NCBI RefSeq assembly: GCF_000220395.1
Contig: NW_004086065.1
Location: forward strand, 1 to 52,404
Origin: Ichthyophthirius multifiliis
Lineage: Eukaryota; Ciliophora; Oligohymenophorea; Hymenostomatida
Direction: 5' to 3'
Length of the DNA stretch: 52,404 nt
The position numbers and the translations under genes are program-made. Below the pieces are notes generated by a model. That model was not told where the DNA came from, did no database searches, and was given only the letters and a program-made list of their open reading frames with translations. Position 1 is the stretch's first letter. Each line of letters opens with the position of its first letter. This document shows positions 27,649-39,661 of this stretch, piece after piece.

Positions 27649-27797
27649 AAAAGTTAATATGTATATAAAAATATTAATAATATTTTATTTAAATTAATTA
27701 CTTGTAAAAAAAATAAATTAATAATTTTATCAATTTTTATATAATATTTATAAATAAAATTAATAAAATATTTTATTTATATATGAAATAATTAAAA

Positions 27798-30700
27798 ATG
27801 AATTCAAATAAATTATATTAATCTTCATAAAAACAATAAAATCACATTTCCTTTGATAACCTACTTTTAAAGGCTAATTTAGATGGTGTTTGTTTAGATT
27901 TTGATAAGGATTAAGTATTTTAAGATAATAATTATTAAATGAATTCTCATTCTACCTAACAAATGATTTTTCAATCATCTTAAAATTTAAAATAATCATT
28001 AAAAGAATATCGAATTAAATAACATTTAATTAAAGTTGATAGTTAATTTCGCAAAAAAATATAAAAAAAATAAGATAACCATGTATTTAAATTTTTAGTA
28101 TTATTTGTTTTTAAAAAAAAATTAAAAAAATAAAGGTTAAAATATTGATTAATAAATATACTGATACTGGTGAAGATTTTAAAAATGCGAAAAATTTATA
28201 TGATCGAATTGAAAAAGAAAACCAAATTCATTAAATTCAAAAAGAAACAGATGAAAATATTTAAGAAATATCTAAATTTTTTAAAACTACAACTTAAATA
28301 TAAACCAACTTTTCTGGAGTTTCTGATTAAATAAGAGATATAACAAAAGCTTTATAATAAAAAAAGTTTGACACAGATATAATGCTTGCAAGTATATATT
28401 TTTTTGTTTATTCTATTGTTTATTAAAAATAAAAGAATAAAATATGCTTGTGTGCGATAAAGAATAATATGAGGAGATTTATGGCGATTCAGATTAAGAA
28501 TTACTTATAATAAAATAATATTTAGAATAAGAATTTATAGATATGTAAAAAGAAACTGCACAAACAATTTTAGATTATATAAATAAAGTTTTAAGAGAAA
28601 GATAAAAAACTAATAAAAGTTAAAAAGTAATAATATGTATATATATTTTTTAAAAAATCAAATATAAAAGAATCAGAATAATAAAATAAATTCACAAAAA
28701 ACAGACCTAATATAATAAAAAAACGTTCAAGAAACCTAATTATTAAAAGAAAAAATTTTATTATTGGAACAAAAAATAGAAGATTCAACTGTTGAATTAG
28801 ACAAAAAGCAAGAAGAATTAAAAGATTTAAAATTCCAAGTTGAATATTAAGATAAAGATATTCAAAAATTAAGTAATGAGCTTTATTTATAAAAAGATGA
28901 TTTTAATAAAGCCGAAGTAGATAAAAGAGCGTTATAAACCTAATATGATCGTTTGAAATAATAACAAGACCAAAATGTTATTCAAAAAATAAAAGAAGAC
29001 GGCGAAAAACAAAAAACAAACCAAAAATTAAAAAAATTAGAAGAGCGCTTTTAATAAATAGAATGTTAAAATTAGTAAAAAAAAAAAAAGAGCAATAAAT
29101 ATAAAAAAAAAGTTCTTTAAAAGAAGAAATATAAAAACTATTGTAATTAGTAAAAAATACAGATTAAAAAGAACAAGAAAATCTCTAACATTTATGTCAA
29201 TTAATAGCCTAATCAGATATGTCTCCTGAAGAATAAATAAAGGCTTTACAACGATTATAATAATTGTATACTGATGGTACTTTAAATTAAGATAGGTAAG
29301 AATTAACCAATAAAATGATCTAATAATTAATCTCTGGAGACTTCAAATAATTATATATTGATAATAATAGTTATGAATCTCAAAATATAAACTAAAAAAA
29401 AACAACAGGAAATCAAAAAGACAAAAAAACCAATAGTAATATCGAAAAACTTCAATAATAAGAAATTTTAAGTAGTATAGATTAAATAAGCATGTAATAA
29501 ATAGAAAAAGAGGAAGAAGTATAAAAAAAGAAAAATATAGTGAAGAAAAAAGTATTTAAAACAGTTAAATAAAAAATTATTGTCAAAAACGAAAACGGAG
29601 ATGATATAGAAGTAGAAGTGGAAATCCAAAAGGAATTCGAGGAAGACGTCGAATTGGATTTTTCCCTTTCATCTAAAATAAATAGTTAATAATCAATTAA
29701 AATGATGGGTAAAAACGGACAATTAACTAACAAAAAATCTATTAATATCGTTCCAGGAATTAATAAAGATAAACAGAAAAAAATACAGTCTCAAAATTCG
29801 AATACTAGTAATCGAAAATAATCAACTATATCTTCCAGAACAACTACTAAAACTAAAAATTTCAAATAAAATGAATAAAAAGATTAATAAAATATCCCGG
29901 TATATACTGAGCTTTATAAAGAAATCGAACCATAAGACGGATATAAGGAAAAATAAATTTAAATTATCGGAGAAGATACTTAAATGAGAATTGTAAATGA
30001 AAAAATACCAAAAATTGTTAACAAATAAATTCTTGTATAAGATAAAATCGAAAATCCTTCAGATTCTATGTTTGTAGAAGAAGAAGTGGAAATTGAAGAA
30101 GAAATAATAGACGAAAAAACTGGGGAAAAGAAAATCATTAAGAAAAAAATAAAATAAAAGGTGCCTATATAAAAAATATAAAAAGATATGTTAAATAATT
30201 TTTCTAAAAAAGATGAAGAAATCGAAGAAATAGTAACAGATTTAAATACTGGAGATAAATAAATAAGCATAAATAAAATAAAAAAATAAATTTCAGTAGA
30301 AAATAATACTCAAAAATATGAAAATATAAATAAAATTTAATAATAGAATTCTTCTATATTGTAAAAAAATATTGATTTTTCGCAAAATCAAAAAAAAAAT
30401 TAAGAATAGTAAAAAAATATAGAAAATGATATTAATATAAAATAATAATAATAGTAATAATTATCATTAACATAATAAAATTCCTAATTATATAAAAATA
30501 ACAAATCAAAAAGCACATAAGTTGAGCCTTTTTATCTCTGGAAGGCTTTTGAGTCTTTACTTTTTGAATTAGATACAAAATAAAAGGATATATAAAAAAT
30601 ATATGAAAAATACTTCGAAAACTAGCAAAATTAAGGAATTCTTTTTATTTTAGAATAGGAAAACGATTAAAGAAAAAATGCTTATCTGTAAAGAATTTAA

Positions 30701-31309
30701 TAAAAATAAAAAAACGAAGAAATTCTTCTTTCATAGACTAAATAATACTTTTTTGATGAAAATTAAGTTGAATGCGATATTTTTAACAATTCAAATGTTT
30801 AATAAGATTAAAATGAAAATAATAATTAAATTCTAGACTAAAAAAACCTACTTGCGGAATCTACAATTAAACGAATTTATGTATAATTAAATAAAAGAAA
30901 TGATTAAAATGCCCAATAGGTTAAAGATTTAATAAGGAAATATTACAATAAAGCACATATTTCTCCAATTTCTTATGATTAATTTAAAAAATTTTATATT
31001 AAAATAGTCACTTTACATTTCAAATGTGGAGATAATTGTCCTCATTTAAGAAGATTTTTCAATAAAATTGGATTTACAACAATCAAATATAGTTAAAGAA
31101 AAGAAATTAAACCTTTTAAACAGATATTAAACCTTTTTGATTAAAATAATAAAAATAATTATTATATTAAAATTTTAAATAATATTTCTAGTAATTAGCA
31201 TAAATAATATACAGACACAAGTACTAATAGCGGATATTTAAGTAATAGAGTAAAAAAATAAGTTGATACATCCGAAAGTACTTTTAAATTTATTTTTTGT
31301 AATTAATGA
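27798..31309 (+). CDS. Large coiled-coil protein, probably cytoskeletal
   Basis: Exons 27798-28082, 28136-28391, 28436-28626, 28671-29074 and 29113-31309 join exactly to 1110 residues ending at TGA. Residues about 200-400 form a long Glu/Lys/Gln heptad coiled coil (LLKEKILLLEQKIEDSTVEL, DLKFQVEYQDKDIQKLSNEL). The middle is acidic/basic and repetitive (EVEVEIQKEFEEDVELDF; FVEEEVEIEEEIIDEKTG). A more globular region follows, containing EPFYLWKAFESLLFELDTKQ and HFKCGDNCPHLRRFFNKIGF, the latter a compact C/H-containing segment. No membrane helices and no enzyme motif. The fourth intron (29075-29112, 38 bp, A-rich) removes an apparent frame conflict at a poly-A run. A basal-body or cortical structural role is plausible for such ciliate proteins but is not shown. 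Confidence 0.75.
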
Positions 31310-31530
31310 AATAATATTTATTTTACTAAATATATTAAAATAAGTTATTTATATATTATATATCTTTTTGATTTTTATTAATTAATTAGTATTAAATTAT
31401 TATATTTATTTTTATTAGGAAAAATTAATATATTATTAATATTTTTAATATTCTTAATAATTTATATATAAAAAATGATATAATAAATATAAAATTTTTA
31501 TATATAATATTTATAAATGAAATATTTTTT

Positions 31531-33999
31531 TCATAATAAATAATTATTCTTTACTAAAAAATGTTCTGTAATTTCTTAACTAGCATATCTTTAATTATTT
31601 TTATTTTGTTATTTTATTTTACATCTATGATTTGACTGAAATAATTATAAATTAAAAATTTAAAAATATAATATAGATATAGATATTTACTCTATAAATA
31701 TATCCGTAAAAATCTTTATTTTCTAAATTTAATTATTTAAATTATATTTCCCATTTTTATCTAACTAAATAAAAAATAATAAAATTATAAATTATTTTTT
31801 ATAAATACTTTTTCCAATATATATTTTTCCTTATTCGATTTCTTCTTATTCTTAAGAAGTTTAATTAAATTCAAATTTTTTAAGTCCAATACAATTCATA
31901 AACTTTGAATAAAAATCGAAAATATTAGCCAAAATTAACAATACTAAAATAAAAGGAAAACAATACATATTCGCCTTTTCAAGAAAAGGTATTTCATCAA
32001 TCTTCCCAATAACGTATTCAAATGCAGAATCATTAATTTTTAACATTCTTATATAATTATAAGCTATGGGAGCAGAAACTCTTGAAAAATTACTAAAGTT
32101 TATTTTTTATAAAATGTATATTTTATATATATCAGAAAAAAATTATCATTACATACTAAAAAACATTAAACTAGCTGCATCTGTTTATTTATTATTATAT
32201 AATCCATAACTTCCAGCAAATTTAAAAATAAATAAACCATAAAAAGCGCAATAAGAGATATATATTAATGGAATAATTATTATAATCTTTTTTATGTATT
32301 AATAAAATATATAAAAAAAAAAAAATACATATGTAATAATCGAATTATTAATAATATATTTAAATGGATTGGGTAAACTTGGAATAAAAATACTAATTTC
32401 CTCAAAGAAAATAAAAGTAGATAATAAAAAGAATATAATACTAAAAATTTTCTTTATTTATTTTAATAATCTACAATTCCAAATATAATAAAAATAATCA
32501 TAAATAGCTCCTAATCTACTTTTTGAGCAAATATAAAATATGCTTTTAATATTTTTTGATTCTGAATTATTTGTATTTATTATATCTTCGTAAAATATTG
32601 CTTTGTCAATAATATCATCAAGTTAAGTTTCTATTCTTTTAATTTAAAATGAATTATTTTTTATCTATTTGTTTAATTGTATTAATCTTTCATATGTAAA
32701 TTCTTCTTTATTGGTAATGTAATCCTTGTTTTATTTGCAATAATTAATTATTTTTTAAGGAACACTTTCTAATATTATATTTATTTATTCTTTATATTAA
32801 TTATTTATTTTCAAAGAATAAAACACTAAATAAACTTAATCTTCTAGTTTAAGTTTAACTTTTTATTTTTATTCAAATAATAAATGAGCTTTAAAATAAT
32901 AATAACTTTTTTTTAAATATATAAATGTAATAAAAATTAATATAAAAAAGTACTCTAATAATAATTAATAATTATATTCCCTCCACAATCTTTTAGGAAT
33001 TGCAACTAATCCATGACCTAATAGTAAAACAACTAATAAAATACCACTATTTTAATAAAAAAATATAAATAATTAAATTTACATAATATTAGTTATATAT
33101 ATACAATCCATTAGACAAACTGATCAATAAACCTTAAATATCATATTTAGTAATTTTATTTTAATACATTAGATATACAATAAATCCAACTAATAAAAAA
33201 AAAGCAATTAAATATATTTATAAATTTTTTATAATTGATTTTTTAATTTTTTCTTATTTTGTGAATTCTCCTGCTTCTTCATATTCTTAAAAAAAAGGAA
33301 GAATAAACCTTTAAATAATATTTTAAAAATTTTATCATATATTTTGATAAAATAAAAAGAAAAATTATTTATAAATATAAAGATATATAAATAAATATAT
33401 ATAATAAAAAAATATTAAAATATATATAAAATTATATATAAATATATATATATATATATATAAAAATATAATATATTAATATTTTTATCATAATAATATA
33501 ATTAAATATACACAAATGTATATCATTTTTTTTTAATTTTTATATAATTATATAAATATATATTTATTCACAAAAAAATATGCAAATATATATTTATACA
33601 TTTATATATTATAAAATAATTTTTATACCATGTAAATAGAAATGTAGTCCAATATATAACTTACCATATAAATGCAATTTATTTGTTATTTATATTTTCT
33701 AATGTCTATATTTAAAAATCAATAAACACAAAAATTTATTTAATACATAAAATGAATTTTTTTATTATTTTATATATATATATTTGTTTTTTAAATATTT
33801 TTAGATAAAATCTTAAATATTTGTTTTTTTTTACGTATTTAATATCTACAGGCAAAAGAAAAATAAACGCAAAAGATAATAACCATGAGAAAAAGCAAAT
33901 AGCTTTTATATGGAAATATATACTTTCTGCCGCATATTTTTTTATTAAATATACTAAATAAAACAATAATAAGGTAATTTAAATAATATACGTCAACAT
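31531..33999 (-). CDS. LMBR1-like multipass membrane protein (LMBD2 type)
   Basis: Integral membrane protein of the LMBR1/LMBD family, whose members act as receptors or as lysosomal and signalling membrane proteins. The start MLTYIIQITLLLFYLVYL opens the first helix, followed by WLLSFAFIFLLPVDIKY, the family's N-terminal signature. IWQVIYWTTFLFTW comes next. Further on are GHGLVAIPKRLW, a hallmark of the family, a coiled-coil loop (KVKLKLED), then TDAASLMFF, FSRVSAPIAYNYIRM and FPFILVLLILANIFDF. The polar tail is spliced: introns at 32093-32152, 31765-31808 and 31636-31690 are GT-AG and lead to a TGA at 31531. Other introns in the 32.3-33.8 kb part are present but not fully resolved. The gene is convergent with the coiled-coil gene and divergent from the CH-domain gene, only about 100 bp away. 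Confidence 0.85.
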
Positions 34000-34101
34000 T
34001 TTTTTTTATTATTAATTTTATAAATTTTTATAATTTCAAAACAAAAAAATAACTAAAAAATTATTTATTATATTTAATAAAATAAAAAAAATTAATAAAA
34101 T

Positions 34102-34926
34102 ATGTAAATAAATTCAAACATATATGATTGGCTTCGATAATTAAAAATTATTTAAGGTCCAACTAAACAATTACAAAATCAAAAAATATACATAGAAGAA
34201 AGGCAAACAAAAAAATTTTAAAGCGGATATACAATAGGAAGCATTTTAAAAGCAGTAGCATCTGAATATTAATTAATATAAGCACTAAACAATATAAAAG
34301 ATATTCAAAATCCAGCTGGTAGAGTTCAAAACTGGTTAATAATATAACAAGTATTAAAATAAATGGACTATACTTTTGAAACGGAAATAAAAAGTTTAAT
34401 AATAGCAGGAGATATAGACTTAATAGTATTATTATTATAAGATATATATGAGAAATTTGTTAAAGAAAAAAAACCTTCATTAATTACATTATAAGATATA
34501 TCAAATAAAGAAAAAAAAAATTATTAATTCCTTTATAAGATATATCAATTTCAGATACAATTTTAGAATTAAAAAATAATTTAAATGAAAATACATAAAA
34601 AAATGAAAATAAATAAAAAAGTGATAATATACAAAAAAATGAAAATACATAAAATAACGAAAATACATAAAGAAAAGAAAATACATAAAAAATGAAAAAA
34701 ACAATATAAATGAAAGTAATACTATTAAAAACGAAAAAATAGATTATTATTAGTAATCTAAAATTAATAATTCAGAGGACCAAAAATAAGACGAAGAAGA
34801 AAATTCGTTAATTTATAATAATTTAGATAAAAATAAACATTTATAAGATTCTTAATCTCTTCTTGAATTTATAGTTTTAGGTTTAATAAAATACATTGAT
34901 TTAAAACCAAAATAAGTAAATAAATT

Positions 34927-34957
<31 letters not shown>

Positions 34958-36254
34958 TTTTATATATATTTATTTATATATTTTATTTTTTATATATTTA
35001 ATTTTTAAAAAAAGGTAATAGGATTATTAGCTAATAAAAACAAATACTTATCTATTGCTTTAATAAAAGGTTTATAGGACGATTTTTAAAAATTAAATAC
35101 ATGGCTCTAATAAATATATGTTAATATAAAAACTTGCCTAATTTTTATAAGACAAACTCAATAAAATCTATATAATTTCCTAAATATACTCCAACCAGGT
35201 CTCTAATCAAAAAACGAATAAACGTCTTTATGGGCAAGCCGAATAATATCTAAAATAGCATTCGAATTAGCCTAAACAGATATTTAACCATAAATATATG
35301 ATTGGTTTATAGAATAAAATGGTGGTTTATAAAGTTGCATATTGAGTGCTTAAAGGCATAAAGGAGTAATAATGAATATAGTGTAGATAATAGTGGAGAT
35401 ATCTAGATTTAATATATGTGATTTATTAATAGTTTAATTAAGAAAATTTACTGAAAATATTAATTCTTATATGAGATTTGTATCGTTATTATTTCCTTTT
35501 ATTGCCGAACTTTAAGTTTTTAAAAAAGAAATTATTCAAAATCGAATTATTGAGTTTTGGATATAAAATTCTTTATCAATGGCTGCTTTTTCACCATTAA
35601 AAAATAATTTAAATGACAGAGTATGTGCAATTTAGTTACTCTGTGATATTTGGATTTCTACCAGGGAATGGCTAGAAGAAAAAGGAGGTAAATTAAACGA
35701 AATAATACTAGATATATTGAAAAAATCAACACAAAGTTCCGAAAATAAAGCTTTATAAATTCATGCTTTCGTACATTTGTTTAGATTATTAAATGTCTTA
35801 GCTGAAAATAAAGACCCTTGGACTTCTTTAGTATATAAAAAGCTAACTTTTGGGTTTATTGAACATATATAAGATGTTTAAATGAGGGAGTTTTTATTAA
35901 GAAATTTCGCAAATTTATTCCAAAAATTCAATTAAATGCCTCCTGATGTACTTTTAGACCCTATTATAAAATCAGCAAGGTTAAATTAATTTAATTAAAT
36001 AAATATATGCGACATTTAATTTTTCAATGAAATATCAGAACATGAAGCAATTACAGTAAAATTGGGAATTTATTTTTTAGATTTTTTAACAGAAATTTAC
36101 TTCAAACATGTAAATTGGAGTCAGTCTTTATTAAAAAGTATAGGAAATTTAATAGAAAAATTTTCAGAAAATCAGATTTTTTAAGAATATTTAGAAAAAT
36201 TATCATTTCTTGCATTTGATTAAATTGTAAAAAATTTCATAGAAAACATTAATT

Positions 36255-36296
<42 letters not shown>

Positions 36297-39200
36297 AATT
36301 ATAACAATAATTTTAATTAAAACAATAATGATAAAAATATTTATAATTAAAATAATGATAATGATATTTATAATTAAAATTTTAACATTAATAATAATAT
36401 TAATTAAAATAATGAAAATTCTAATAATAATTATAATAATTTTTAAAAAAATGATAATTAAAATTAAAATAATGATAATAAAAATTAGAATAATGATAAT
36501 AATAATTATTTAGAGTAATTTTTTGGAAGTAAAGATATTGTATTAATTTTTAAACAAAACTAAAGGGCATTAATTGTAGAATTAATTAAATTTATAATAG
36601 AAAGAAATATATATAGTATTAATTAAAACATATTTCATAAATGCTTAGATGTTTGCATATTATTAGAAGGATAAGGTATCTTTTACAAAGGATTTTTCCA
36701 AATTTTACTTTTTTTTACTCATGATCCAAATTAAGCCTTATTAAAAAAAAAAGAAGAAAAAATTGATGCTTTTGATAGGTTCAAAAATAATGAAATCCTT
36801 AACAATTTAAAATTTTAATAAAAGAATCAACAAATGTTTGAAAATGAAAATTAAATCTATAATGAACAATTATTTTAATAAAATTAATATGATAATAATA
36901 ATAATAATAAAAAAAGTCTATTTAATAATTTTATAAAAGATATTAATAATAATTAAAAAAGTTTACCTATTTTTGATGAAGAGAATATAAATGAGGATTT
37001 TCTATACAAAAAATATGGAAATTTGAAAAAAAATAATGAATACTTAAATAATTTACCTTAATCTTAATAATATAATTTTTAGATATATCAATAATATCCA
37101 ATATAATAAAATTAAATATAAACATAATAATAATTATTAAACTAATAATAATAATAAAAATCATTAATATTATAAAATATTTAATAATAATAAATAAATC
37201 CCAATTAAAATAAAATAAACAGCTTCTAAAATATAATCAGTAAATCAAATATATAATAAGAAATTATGAATAAGAAAAAAAACCGAATTAAAAGAAAGCA
37301 AATTTAAACGAATTCTCTTAATAATGTTTATACGAAGAAAACGAACTAATTAAAATATTCAATTAAAGAAACATAATAAAGGAGAAAATAGAAATCATTA
37401 AAATCGATAATAATGAAGATGAAAATATAGAATTTCGTGATTATTTTTCCTTCGAATTCGCCTTATAAAAAAAACATTAGAAAAACTTTGAGGAATTGTA
37501 CTAAAAAATAGCCTAAAAAAAACTCTAAAATAAATAAAATGCACTCATATATTATCCATAAATAACTGCTTTTTGCCAAAACTATAAAATACCAATTAAA
37601 AAGGAAATTTTAAATTAAATACTTGCATAAATAAATCCCTCTAAAAATACAAATAACTAAAATAATTAATAATATTTAACTTTTTAAGAATTCACTATAC
37701 TAATTTTATAAATTTCCTATTAAATTTTTAAAAATCTTAGAGCATAACCATTCATGTATTTATTTTTTATTTATATTCTAAAAATAAAAAAAAAGTACTT
37801 ATATAGATAATTTCTTTCATTATATAGCATCTAAAGATAAAAAATATTCCCAATAAACACTCGAAATATATCGTTTTAATAATGCATTAAAAGAAAACCC
37901 AACAAAAGAAATTCCGTAAGACTTTAAAACACAATAAGTTGAAGATTTTTGCATAAAACCTATATTTGATTCATCTAATATATATTTTTTAGCTCCTAAA
38001 TTTTCTATTTCATATTAAATAATAAGTGATATATTTCTCTAACTTTTTGATTTTTCAATAATGGAAGGATTTCCTACAATACGGTAGATACCTCAAATAA
38101 AAAATTAATAAAAAATCCAAACTTTCCATAGGAAAAAAAAAAGTGTACATAATTTATCAATAATAGAAAACAAAATTGAAAAAAACAAAAAACTCCAAAA
38201 TGAATCCGAAAAAAAAAAAGCAGAAATTTCGCAAAGAAAATTTCTATAGAGGTAAAAAGAGCTTTCTGACGAACTTCAAAAAGCACAACTTAAAAAAAAC
38301 TAATAAAAACAAGAAAAAACGGAACTTCTAATGCAATAAAAAATCGAAAAAGATCTTTTGGAGTAATCCAAAAGGCATAAAATGCTCGAAAAAAGTCAAA
38401 AAATCAAAGAAAATATCGAGAAATATAAATAAAGGAAATAAGAAGAAAGCCAAAAAGCTCAAATCCTGAAAATCGAGTCATAAAAAAGTCTCGAAAAATA
38501 AAAAAAAGTATAAATAAATGATTTTTTATAAAAACAAAAAAATCTTCTTGAAAAAAAATTTCAAAATGAAAAAGAAAAAAAAATTGAAAATAATTAAAAA
38601 ATTCAGTAATAAATCTAAAAAGATAAAGAATTTTAAAAAAAACACAAAAAAAAAAACCAAAAAACAACTGAAGAAAAAATAGCCTTAAAAAATAGAGAAA
38701 ATATATACAAAAATGGTTTAAAAAATCTCTAAAATAATCCACAAATTTAGGCTTTTTTTGAAAAAAATAAAAAATAACTAAATACAATTTTCCATTCTTA
38801 TTAAAAATATGACTTTTTAGACCAAAACAAACTCACTTTTAGGGGATTATCCCTTTTTGCTAATCATTTTGGGATTATAAATAATATTATGAAAATGGAA
38901 GAATTATAAAATATTTACAAATAAGAAATCAAAAAAAGTTAAATTGGAGAAAAAACTATTTCTTATGAATAATTTGAACTTATTTTTTTATAAATAGCTA
39001 TAAAGGGTTAATAGATATTCGATAAGGTATATAAATAAAGCTTTCTGGAATAAAACAATGTATAATAAGTAGCTGAAAGTGAAAAAATTTAATAAGATAT
39101 AGCCAAAGAAGAGGCATGTAAATAAGATAGTTTAGTAAATTTGGACTAAGAAGGTGGGTTTTACTCTTCTTTTGACCTTCGAAATGTTTAAAACACAAGT

Positions 39201-39468
39201 TAAATAACTTTAGAAGGCTTATATCAATATTTGAATATACCAATCGAAAAAAATTAGTTATTAAATAAAATAAAAATACTTCAAGAATAAAAAAATAAGA
39301 AAAATTCAAAATAAAAAAATTCGTAAATGAAAAATAATAATAATACTAGTTATATACATTAATGTGCCTTAAAATAATAAAGGTATATTTAGTAATAATC
39401 CATCTTAAAATAAATATATGGGAAGAAAATAATACTAACCTTATTTAGAATAATCAAAAAAAAATTGA
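34102..39468 (+). CDS. CH_2-domain, helical-repeat and coiled-coil protein, probably ciliary
   Basis: The N-terminus is a CH_2-type calponin-homology domain (IYDWLRQLKI, then FQSGYTIGSILKAVASEYQL, AGRVQNWLIIQQVLKQMDY and IVLLLQDIYEKF), as in SPEF1, SPEF2 and SPATA4, which sit on axonemal microtubules. Residues about 250-700 are an all-helical ARM/HEAT-like solenoid (LSIALIKGLQDDF, ASRIISKIAFELAQT, NIVQIIVEISRFNICDLL). Then come Asn-rich linkers, a mixed domain (NELIKIFNQRNIIKEKIEII), and a long Lys/Glu coiled coil (about 38130-38700) with a final globular part. Introns 34621-34672, 34916-35014, 37240-37274, 37756-37795, 38084-38131 and 39349-39382 restore phase. A 1-base frame change before the Asn run near 36260 needs either a 16 bp intron (36227-36242) or a sequence error. 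Total about 1680 residues. Flagellar/ciliary location is inferred from the CH_2 family. Confidence 0.72.
34585..34700 (+). repeat. Short tandem repeat, unit about 18 bp
   Basis: Five or six imperfect copies of an A-rich unit close to AAAAATGAAAATACATAA. In one frame they read as repeats of Lys-Asn-Glu-Asn-Thr-Gln, in another as Met-Lys-Ile-His-Lys-Lys. The unit lies across the proposed intron 34621-34672, so the exact exon border in this repeat is uncertain. Confidence 0.75.
36256..36292 (+). repeat. (AAT)n triplet tract, frame-ambiguous
   Basis: Twelve or so triplets that read as poly-Gln (TAA) from the upstream exon frame but as poly-Asn (AAT) in the frame that continues into the downstream coding sequence. 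Confidence 0.85.
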
Positions 39469-39661
39469 AAAATAAAAATGATTTTATTTGTATAATTTAG
39501 ATTTAAATATATATATATAATATATATATTATATAGTATATATATATATTTATATACATATATATATTATTAATTAATATTAGTATTTTATAAATAAAAT
39601 CAAAAAAATTTAATTTTTATATTATTTTTATAAATATTTTAATTTTATTTTGTTTTTTTGT

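Noticed and set aside
29075-29112. Frameshift in the coiled-coil gene
   Set aside because: A 38 bp GT-AG intron explains it, and the full gene then closes on 1111 codons.
37240-37274. Gene boundary within the CH_2-domain locus
   Set aside because: An in-frame TGA at about 37267 suggested two genes, but a 35 bp GTAAAT...TAAG intron removes it and no start codon fits a second gene.
38404-38787. 127-residue minus-strand ORF rich in Phe
   Set aside because: It is the shadow of a Lys/Glu coiled coil on the plus strand (AAA/GAA codons read backwards as TTT/TTC). The plus-strand frame continues in phase on both sides.
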